Source: Lachnospiraceae bacterium (GTDB lineage Bacteria; Bacillota_A; Clostridia; Lachnospirales; Lachnospiraceae). Taken from it: a stretch of DNA of 31,007 nucleotides. The notes under the pieces are model-generated. The model ran no database searches and was not told where the DNA came from. It saw only the letters and a list, made by a program, of their open reading frames with translations. The position numbers and the translations under genes are program-made. Below, piece by piece: positions 7,450 through 14,275 of this stretch (position 1 is the stretch's first letter; the number at the start of each line of letters is the position of its first letter). Location: NCBI GenBank assembly GCA_017613595.1, contig JAGADM010000115.1, positions 1 to 31,007 on the forward strand, given 5' to 3'.

Positions 7450-8456
7450 GAAAAGTAAGCGTACTCGGTGCCGGTACCTGGGGTACCGCACTGGCCATCC
7501 AGCTGGCGGAAAATGATAACGAGGTTACCCTTTGGAGCAAACTCCCGCGGGAGATTGACGCGCTCCGCGCGGACCGGAAACACGTTCCGAATCTGCCGGA
7601 TGCCGTTCTGCAGGACAGCGTCATTCTGACGACCGACCTGAAGCAGGCGTGCACGGACAAGGACCTCATCGTATTTGCCGTAGCATCCCCGTATGTACGG
7701 AGCACCGCGAATGAAGCGAAGGCATTCATTCCGGACGGCCAGGTAATCGTCAATGTGGCAAAGGGTATCGAAGAAAGCACGATGATGACGCTGACGGAAG
7801 TAATTAATGACGTTATGCCGAACGTGGAGACGGCGGTTCTTTCCGGACCGAGCCACGCGGAAGAGGTAGGACGCGACATCCCGACCGCAGTCGTTGTCGG
7901 CGCGAAGCGTCATGAGACCGCGGTGATGATCCAGGATATTTTCATGAACGATTATTTCCGTATCTACATCAACCCCGATGTGATCGGGATCGAGCTTGGC
8001 GGCTCCTTGAAGAACGTTATCGCGCTTGCGGCGGGCGTTGTAGACGGACTCGGCCTCGGCGATAATACGAAAGCGGCGCTGATGACGAGAGGTCTTACCG
8101 AGATCAGCCGTCTCGGCGTGGCAATGGGCGGCAATCTCGAGACGTTTCTCGGACTTTCCGGAATGGGAGACCTGATCGTAACGTGTACGAGCACGCACAG
8201 CCGTAACCATAACGCCGGCTATCTGATCGGCAAAGGATACACGATGCAGGCCGCGATGGATGAAGTAAAGCAGGTTGTGGAGGGCGTATATTCCGCAAAG
8301 GCGGCGCTCCTTCTCGCCGCCAAATACAATGTAGAGATGCCAATCGTGGAGCAGGTCAACAAGGTGCTTTTCGAAGGCCGTACGGCAAAGGAAGCGCTCG
8401 ACGATCTCTTTACGAGAGCAAGACAGGAAGAAGTCAATTGGAGCAACGCAGAGTAA
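7446..8456 (+). CDS. gpsA: NAD(P)-dependent glycerol-3-phosphate dehydrogenase
   Basis: Reduces dihydroxyacetone phosphate to sn-glycerol-3-phosphate for phospholipid synthesis in the cytoplasm. The 336-residue product starts with a Rossmann nucleotide-binding motif GAGTWGTA (8-15), and the catalytic domain contains GGSLKNVIALAAG with the conserved Lys189, then GDNTKAALMTRG. Length is normal. It overlaps plsY by 4 bp. In many clostridia spoIVA follows gpsA; here the next gene is an SH3b protein instead. Confidence 0.97.
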   Translation: MRKVSVLGAGTWGTALAIQLAENDNEVTLWSKLPREIDALRADRKHVPNLPDAVLQDSVILTTDLKQACTDKDLIVFAVASPYVRSTANEAKAFIPDGQVIVNVAKGIEESTMMTLTEVINDVMPNVETAVLSGPSHAEEVGRDIPTAVVVGAKRHETAVMIQDIFMNDYFRIYINPDVIGIELGGSLKNVIALAAGVVDGLGLGDNTKAALMTRGLTEISRLGVAMGGNLETFLGLSGMGDLIVTCTSTHSRNHNAGYLIGKGYTMQAAMDEVKQVVEGVYSAKAALLLAAKYNVEMPIVEQVNKVLFEGRTAKEALDDLFTRARQEEVNWSNAE

Positions 8457-8480
8457 ACCGCTCCGTATTGAGGATTTAGC

Positions 8481-9296
8481 ATGAAACGATGGATTGTAGT
8501 CGGTGAAATCGTGATTATCGGGATTCTGATAACACTTCTTTTTCTCGATTTCACCGGTATCGGTCGTAAGAACCGAAAACAACTGAGCGCAATCGACCAC
8601 GTTTCCGGTAACGGTACCCCCGGTGCCGAGGTGATCACCCCGATGTCGGAGGATCCCATCGTGTACCACAAGGAAGGCGACGTTCTCGTTCCGCCTTCGC
8701 CGACGCCGACGCCGACCCCGACGCCGCTTCCGCCGACCCCGACATTGTCGCCGGAAGAGCAGATCATTCAGGACGGGATCAATAAAGCGTACGCGATATC
8801 GATACCGGGCGGCATCGCATTTGCCAACGTATCGGATTATCTGAGCATACGGCGCGAACCGGACGGCACATCGGCGCGTCTCGGACTCATGAATCCGGGC
8901 GACAGCTGCATCGTGGAATCGGTAAACGGCGACTGGGCGTATGTGAAAAGCGGAGCCGTAAAGGGTTACTGCCGTGCGGACCTTCTGATCCGCGGCCTTG
9001 AAGGCGAAGAGTACGCAAAGGAGCACGTTGTCTATATCGCGACGGTGCTGAGCCCTGTAAATGTGAGAAGTGAGCCGACCACGCAGGAGGACAACATCAT
9101 TTCCTCGCTTGACGCAGGAGCGATCGTTACGGCTAAGACGCCGGCGCTTCGCAGCAAGGGAGACGAGACAACGCCTCTTTTCATTGAGGTCGAGCTCAAG
9201 GACGGAAGGACCGGATACATCGCGAGCAATAAGGCGGACATTACGTATATGTGGCCCGTCGGACACGCGATCGATGATACGAAAGAACAAAAATAA
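8481..9296 (+). CDS. Membrane-anchored protein with Pro/Thr linker and two SH3b-like domains
   Basis: Protein of 271 residues that I cannot assign to a named family. Residues 4-23 form an uncleaved membrane anchor; a linker containing PTPTPTPTP (about 71-91) follows, encoded by imperfect CCGACG/CCGACC hexamer repeats at roughly 8699-8746. Two bacterial SH3-type domains come next, at about 112-170 (DYLSIRREPDG...GDWAYVKSG...KGYC) and 183-255 (SPVNVRSEP...). This layout suggests a surface protein binding cell-wall peptidoglycan, with the Pro/Thr stretch spanning the wall. No catalytic domain is present. It sits 24 bp after gpsA and 21 bp before uxuA, with no promoter visible between them. Confidence 0.85.
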   Translation: MKRWIVVGEIVIIGILITLLFLDFTGIGRKNRKQLSAIDHVSGNGTPGAEVITPMSEDPIVYHKEGDVLVPPSPTPTPTPTPLPPTPTLSPEEQIIQDGINKAYAISIPGGIAFANVSDYLSIRREPDGTSARLGLMNPGDSCIVESVNGDWAYVKSGAVKGYCRADLLIRGLEGEEYAKEHVVYIATVLSPVNVRSEPTTQEDNIISSLDAGAIVTAKTPALRSKGDETTPLFIEVELKDGRTGYIASNKADITYMWPVGHAIDDTKEQK

Positions 9297-9317
9297 TATA
9301 TTGAGGAGAGTAAAACT

Positions 9318-10403
9318 ATGGACATGACACTTCGCTGGTACGGAAAGGATATGGACAGCGTAACGCTTGAGCAGATCCGTCAGATTCCCGGTGTTACCGG
9401 CGTCATTTCGTCGCTTCATAAGGTTCCGTGCGGTGTTGCCTGGACCTATGAGCAGGTTAAGGAATTAAAGGACGAGGTTGAGGCTTCGGGACTTAAGCTT
9501 CTCGGCATCGAGAGCATCAACGTGCACGAGGACATCAAGCTCGGCGCACCGACGAGAGATATGTATATCGAGAATTACTGCAAGTCTCTGGAGGCATGCG
9601 GTAAGAACGATATCCACCTCGTATGCTACAACTTCATGCCGATCTTCGACTGGACGAGAACCGATCTTGCGATGCCTCTTCCGGACGGCTCCAACGCGCT
9701 TGCCTATGACTCGAACCTGATCGACGGCATCGACCCGAATACGATGTTCGAGCGCATGGAGAACGCAAGCGGCGGATTTATCCTTCCCGGCTGGGAGCCA
9801 GAGCGTAAGGATGAAATCAAGGAACTCTTCGAAAAATACAAAGGTGTTACCGCGGACGATCTGATGAACAACTTCAAGTACTTCCTTGACGGCATCATGC
9901 CGACCTGTGAGAAATATCAGATCAAGATGGCGGTGCATCCGGATGATCCCGCGTGGAGCGTATTCGGACTTCCGCGTATCGTAACGAGCGAGAAGGCTCT
10001 TGAGACGATCGCATCGCTTAATCCCAGCATTTATAACGGTTTCACGCTCTGCACCGGTTCTCTCGGTTCGAACCTTGAGAACAATCTGCCGCAGGTGATC
10101 CGCAACCCGAAGATCGCGCCGCGCATCCATTTCGCGCACCTTCGCAACATTAAGTTCGAGGCACCCGGCGTATTCCATGAGAGCAGCCATTTAAGCTCGG
10201 ACGGAAACTTCGACATGTACGAGATCGTAAAGGCGCTTTCGGACATCGGATTTGACGGCGTGACGAGACCCGACCACGGACGTATGATCTGGGGCGAGCA
10301 GGCAAGACCGGGCTACGGCCTCTATGACCGCGCACTCGGCGTTGCTTATCTGAACGGCCTCTGGGAAGCCATCAAGAAGAACGGCAAAGGAGATAAGCAG
10401 TAA
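9318..10403 (+). CDS. uxuA: Mannonate dehydratase
   Basis: Dehydrates D-mannonate to 2-keto-3-deoxygluconate in glucuronate breakdown. The 361-residue product has the characteristic start MTLRWYGKDMDSVTLEQIRQIPG (from residue 3), with a TIM-barrel fold expected. Likely metal ligands are His207 (AVHPDD), Cys245 (TLCTGSL), His271 or His274 (IHFAHLRN) and Asp319 (RPDHGR). A good binding site (TTGAGGAGAG) precedes the ATG. Its stop overlaps the next start by one base (TAATG), coupling it to uxuB. No promoter or operator was seen in the 21-bp upstream gap, so expression probably depends on read-through from the preceding genes or on an internal promoter I did not detect. Confidence 0.96.
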   Translation: MDMTLRWYGKDMDSVTLEQIRQIPGVTGVISSLHKVPCGVAWTYEQVKELKDEVEASGLKLLGIESINVHEDIKLGAPTRDMYIENYCKSLEACGKNDIHLVCYNFMPIFDWTRTDLAMPLPDGSNALAYDSNLIDGIDPNTMFERMENASGGFILPGWEPERKDEIKELFEKYKGVTADDLMNNFKYFLDGIMPTCEKYQIKMAVHPDDPAWSVFGLPRIVTSEKALETIASLNPSIYNGFTLCTGSLGSNLENNLPQVIRNPKIAPRIHFAHLRNIKFEAPGVFHESSHLSSDGNFDMYEIVKALSDIGFDGVTRPDHGRMIWGEQARPGYGLYDRALGVAYLNGLWEAIKKNGKGDKQ

Positions 10404-12004
10404 TGAAACTTACACAATTTGAAAAGCAGGCGGACGAGTTCCGCGCAAAAGGATATGAACTGCCGGCATACGACCGCGCGGCCATGGTGGAGAGAACGAA
10501 GAAGAATCCGGTCTGGATTCACTTCGGTGCGGGCAACATCTTCCGCGCATTTCCCGCTGCCTTCCTAGATGAAATGCTGAATAAAGGGCTTACCGACCGC
10601 GGCGTGATCGTGGCGGAGGGCTTTGACTATGAGATTATCGATAAGGCATACCGGCCGTATGACAACCTGAGCCTTCTGGCCGTTTTAAAGGCCGACGGCA
10701 CCGTTTCGAAAAAGGTTATCGGAAGCGTTGCCGAGTCCTTGAAGGGCGATATGGAATCGGCCGATTTCGACCGTCTGAAGGAGATCTTCCGTGCACCGGG
10801 ACTGCAGATGGTAACGTTTACGATCACCGAGAAGGGCTACTCCTTAAAGGGACCCGACGGAAACCTTTCGGGCGTTGCGGCAGGCGACCTTAACGAGCGA
10901 GGCCTGAAGCCGGTTCTCATCATGGGTAAGGTTGCGGTGCTTCTTTACGAGCGATTCCTTGCAGGCGCTTATCCGGTTGCAATGTCTTCGATGGACAACT
11001 GCTCGCATAACGGCGATAAGCTGAAGGACGCGATCCTTACGTACGCAAAGACGTGGGAAGAGCAGGGCATCGTGAAGAAGGGATTCGTTGATTATCTGAG
11101 CAATCCCGCAAAGGTTACGTTCCCGTGGAGCATGATCGATAAGATTACGCCCAGACCGGATGACGCGGTACGCGGCATGCTCGAAGCGGACGGCTTTGAG
11201 GATACCGACCTGATCATTACCTCGAGAAACACCTATACCGCGCCATTCGTAAATGCCGAGGAGACGCAGTATCTTGCCGTTGAGGATACGTTCCCGAACG
11301 GCCGTCCCGCGCTGCAGAACGTAGGCGTTATGTACGCGGACCGCAAGACCGTTGACAAGATCGAGAAGATGAAGGTATGTACCTGTCTGAACCCGCTTCA
11401 TACGGCGCTTGCGATCTACGGCTGCATGCTCGGATATACGAAGATTTCCGCGGAGATGAAGGATAAGGAACTCGTAAACCTGATTACGAAGATGGGTTAT
11501 GTCGAGGCGATGCCGGTCGTCGTGGATCCCGGGATCATCAAGCCCGCCGACTTCATCAATGACGTACTGACGAAGCGTCTTCCGAATCCGTTCATGCCCG
11601 ATGCTCCGCAGCGTATCGCGACCGATACGTCGCAGAAGTTGCCGATCCGTTTCGGTGAGACGTTAAAGGCATACGGTGCAAAGGGACTCGATTATTCGAA
11701 GCTTACGCTGATCCCGCTTGTACTTGCCGGCTACGCGAGATATCTGAGCGGTCTTGACGACGAGGGTAACGCGTTCGAGCAGTCCTCCGACCCGATGCTT
11801 GATGAACTGAAGAAGACCGTTGCCGGCTATACGCTCGGCGGAAACAACGATTATTCGACGCTTCGTTCTCTTTACGAGAGAAAGGACGTATTTGCCGTTA
11901 ATCTTTATGAGATCGGTCTCGGTGAGACCGTGGAGGGGATGGTTAAGGAACTCTACTCCGGAAAAGGAGCCATCCGTAAGACATTGCAGAAGTATTGTGA
12001 TTAA
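10403..12004 (+). CDS. uxuB: Fructuronate reductase (mannitol dehydrogenase family)
   Basis: Interconverts D-fructuronate and D-mannonate with NAD(H), the step that feeds UxuA. The 533-residue product has the N-terminal nucleotide-binding signature IHFGAGNIFRAF (39-50), then WSMIDKITPRPDD (242-254) and the C-terminal catalytic stretch ending Asn330-x2-His333 in CLNPLHTALAIYG. The preceding Lys324 is six residues before the Asn; in classical members, as I recall them, the catalytic Lys is five before, so its alignment is uncertain. Overlap with uxuA by one base fits an uxuAB pair. Genes for glucuronate isomerase or KDG kinase are not in the window. Confidence 0.93.
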   Translation: MKLTQFEKQADEFRAKGYELPAYDRAAMVERTKKNPVWIHFGAGNIFRAFPAAFLDEMLNKGLTDRGVIVAEGFDYEIIDKAYRPYDNLSLLAVLKADGTVSKKVIGSVAESLKGDMESADFDRLKEIFRAPGLQMVTFTITEKGYSLKGPDGNLSGVAAGDLNERGLKPVLIMGKVAVLLYERFLAGAYPVAMSSMDNCSHNGDKLKDAILTYAKTWEEQGIVKKGFVDYLSNPAKVTFPWSMIDKITPRPDDAVRGMLEADGFEDTDLIITSRNTYTAPFVNAEETQYLAVEDTFPNGRPALQNVGVMYADRKTVDKIEKMKVCTCLNPLHTALAIYGCMLGYTKISAEMKDKELVNLITKMGYVEAMPVVVDPGIIKPADFINDVLTKRLPNPFMPDAPQRIATDTSQKLPIRFGETLKAYGAKGLDYSKLTLIPLVLAGYARYLSGLDDEGNAFEQSSDPMLDELKKTVAGYTLGGNNDYSTLRSLYERKDVFAVNLYEIGLGETVEGMVKELYSGKGAIRKTLQKYCD

Positions 12005-12017
12005 GTAAGAGTCTCCG

Positions 12018-12046
12018 CTGCGGAGCCGGAAGGCCCGGTTCCGCGG
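12018..12046 (+). other. GC-rich stem-loop after uxuB, without U-tract
   Basis: A 12-bp stem (12018-12029 with 12035-12046, two G-U wobbles) around a 5-base loop starts 13 bases after the uxuB stop codon. It is not followed by T residues but runs straight into a purine-rich AGGAGG. It could protect the 3' end of the uxuAB message, act as a weak attenuator, or affect translation of the next gene. I do not call it a normal intrinsic terminator. Confidence 0.6.
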
Positions 12047-12074
12047 CAGGAGGATGCTCTTCAGGGGGATTTCA

Positions 12075-13757
12075 TTGAAGTATTTCATTATTGCATTGAT
12101 CGTGCTTGCCGTATGTGCCCTGCTCGGGATCATTGACCGTATCCGTAAGGAACGGGCGCTTCTTGCGGAAGTTAAGAAGAACTTCGGTGTTGCCGCGGCG
12201 GAGGAGATCAATCCCGAGCGTTATGAGTCGCTGAAGGCGTACCTCGCGTCGCTTCCCGAACGGGATTCCGACATCGATTCCATTACATGGAACGACCTCG
12301 ATATGGACCGGATATTCCTGCGGCTGAACCATACGTGCTCGGCAATCGGTGAGGAAGTGCTTTTTGCCTGGCTTCATAAGCCGGAGATGAGCAGCACCGA
12401 GCTCCTTAAAAGGGAGCATCTGACCGACCTTTTCGAGCATGATGAGGATGCCCGGATCAAGGCGGGACGGGCGCTTTTACGGATGGGCAAGATGCGCCGT
12501 ATCTCGGTTTACGACTACATGATGCGTCTCCATTCCGTTAAGGTGGAGGGCAATCTGAAGCATTATCTCGGACTGGTACCGTATATTGCCGGTTTTGTTC
12601 TTCTCGGCATCGGTAAGTCGGGAGCAGGCATGGGCGTCATCCTTCTGACGGCGCTCTATAACCTTGCGACATACCTGACAAGAAAAGGGCAGATCGGTCC
12701 TTATCTCGACGTGGTATCGTACATTGCCCGCTGGATCGGCGCCGTGGACCGTATGACCGCGGAGCTTTCCGGCATTTCGAATGAGACGCTTCAGGAAGAA
12801 CTGGCAGCGCTTAAGAAGGACGCGGAGGTGCTCCGTCCGTTCGCAAGAGGAGCGGTGATCCTTTCCCCCTCGGATCCTTCCGGCGGTGGTCTTGCCGAAC
12901 TTTTCATGGAATATTTCCGGATGCTGACGCATGTCGATCTGATCCGGTTTAACAACATTTACGAACTTTTTTCGAAGCATCAGGAGGAACTGAACCGCCT
13001 GTTCGCGGGAACGGGTCTTGTGGACGCCTCGCGGGCGGTTGCTTCGTACCGTACGAGTATCGGAAAATACTGCGTTCCGGTGCTTCATGATACGCCGATG
13101 CATACGTTAAAGACCGAAGGCATCGGGCACGCGCTTATCGAGCAGCCGGTTGCCAACAGCATAGCGGCCGACCGTCCGGTGCTTCTTACCGGTTCGAACG
13201 CATCCGGCAAGTCGACGTTTCTTAAGACCATCGCGGTCAACGCGATCTTTGCGCAGACGATCCATACGGTTATCGCCGCCAAATACGAAGCCGATTACTT
13301 TCATATCCTTTCGTCGATGGCTCTTAGGGATGATATCGTTACGAAGGAAAGCTATTATATCGTTGAGATCCGTTCGTTAAAGCGGATTATGGACGCCGCG
13401 GAGGGAGATTGTTCGGTTCTCTGCTTTGTCGATGAAGTACTTCGCGGGACCAATACCGCGGAACGTATCGCGGCAAGCTCGCGAATCCTTCGGTATCTCG
13501 CGGAACAGAAAGCACTTGTATTTGCCGCGACGCATGATCTCGAGCTTACGAGCCTTCTTGCCGATGTGTATGACAATTACCACTTCAGCGAGCAGGTGAA
13601 AGAGGATATCGTTGTATTTGACTACCGCCTGAAGCCGGGTAAGGCTACTTCCCGCAACGCGCTTAAGCTTCTCAGGATGATGGATTATCCCGAGAAGATT
13701 ACGGATGAGGCCAATAAGGCGGTTGAGGAGTTTATGAACACGGGTGAGTGGAAATAG
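12075..13757 (+). CDS. Membrane-anchored MutS-family ATPase (MutS domain V protein)
   Basis: Protein of 560 residues with a MutS-type ATPase domain but no N-terminal mismatch-recognition domain. Walker A is GSNASGKST (373-381), Walker B is VLCFVDE (448-454), followed by the LRGTNTAER and ATHDLE motifs. Hydrophobic segments at 3-20, 166-180 and 184-200 suggest membrane attachment. I favour the TTG start at 12075, with AGGGGG six bases upstream; the in-frame ATG at 12054 directly abuts AGGAGG with no spacing. Such proteins are annotated as MutS-related, but their role is not established and mismatch repair at the membrane should not be assumed. It is 11 bp upstream of rnhA and in one unit with mutS. 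Confidence 0.88.
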   Translation: MKYFIIALIVLAVCALLGIIDRIRKERALLAEVKKNFGVAAAEEINPERYESLKAYLASLPERDSDIDSITWNDLDMDRIFLRLNHTCSAIGEEVLFAWLHKPEMSSTELLKREHLTDLFEHDEDARIKAGRALLRMGKMRRISVYDYMMRLHSVKVEGNLKHYLGLVPYIAGFVLLGIGKSGAGMGVILLTALYNLATYLTRKGQIGPYLDVVSYIARWIGAVDRMTAELSGISNETLQEELAALKKDAEVLRPFARGAVILSPSDPSGGGLAELFMEYFRMLTHVDLIRFNNIYELFSKHQEELNRLFAGTGLVDASRAVASYRTSIGKYCVPVLHDTPMHTLKTEGIGHALIEQPVANSIAADRPVLLTGSNASGKSTFLKTIAVNAIFAQTIHTVIAAKYEADYFHILSSMALRDDIVTKESYYIVEIRSLKRIMDAAEGDCSVLCFVDEVLRGTNTAERIAASSRILRYLAEQKALVFAATHDLELTSLLADVYDNYHFSEQVKEDIVVFDYRLKPGKATSRNALKLLRMMDYPEKITDEANKAVEEFMNTGEWK

Positions 13758-13768
13758 GGACGGTGCTT

Positions 13769-14257
13769 ATGGAAAAGATGAGCGTTGAACTTTATACCGA
13801 CGGTTCCGCACGCGGCAACCCCGAAGGACCGGGAGGCTACGGCGCGGTGCTCCGCTATGTCGGTCCGTCCGGCACGGTACACGAGAGGGAATACTCCGCC
13901 GGCTATGAGAAGACGACCAACAACCGCATGGAACTGATGGCGGCGATCGTCGGACTCGAAGCGCTGACGAAGCCGTGTATCGTTACGCTCTATTCGGATT
14001 CCCAGTATCTCGTGAAGGCATTCAACGAGAACTGGATCGAAAACTGGCAGCGTAAGAACTGGAAGCGCGGAAGCGAAGAAGTGAAGAACCGCGCGCTTTG
14101 GGAGAGGCTTCTGCGGGCGGTCAATAAGCATGAAGTCACATTTGTCTGGGTAAAAGGACATGCCGGTCATCCGGAAAATGAGCGGTGCGATAAGCTCGCT
14201 ACGGCGGCCGCGGACGGGGAGGACCTCCTCACGGACGACGGCGGCAGCCTTATGTAG
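13769..14257 (+). CDS. rnhA: Ribonuclease HI
   Basis: Endonuclease that degrades RNA in RNA-DNA hybrids. The four catalytic acids are visible: Asp11 ([10 protein letters not shown]), Glu55 (NNRMELMAA), Asp77 (YSDSQY) and Asp141 (ERCDKLA); His131 in VKGHAGH matches the active-site His. I choose the ATG at 13769, which has AGGGA eight bases upstream and gives 162 residues; an in-frame GTG at 13748 lies inside the previous gene, and an ATG at 13778 is a further option. The short acidic tail after residue 148 exceeds the E. coli enzyme. It lies between two MutS-family genes and is 18 bp upstream of mutS. Confidence 0.94.
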   Translation: MEKMSVELYTDGSARGNPEGPGGYGAVLRYVGPSGTVHEREYSAGYEKTTNNRMELMAAIVGLEALTKPCIVTLYSDSQYLVKAFNENWIENWQRKNWKRGSEEVKNRALWERLLRAVNKHEVTFVWVKGHAGHPENERCDKLATAAADGEDLLTDDGGSLM

Positions 14258-14275
14258 GGAAGGAACTTACGGGAT

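Noticed and set aside
8699..8746. Hexamer repeats considered as a CRISPR-like or intergenic repeat array
   Set aside because: They lie in frame inside a coding region and encode the Pro/Thr spacer of the SH3b protein.
7284..9419. A 711-codon open frame on the - strand across plsY, gpsA, the SH3b gene and the uxuA start
   Set aside because: It runs antisense to four well-supported genes and across their boundaries. Its product is rich in Arg, His and Asp with no recognisable domain, and the stop-free stretch is explained by codon bias of the + strand genes.
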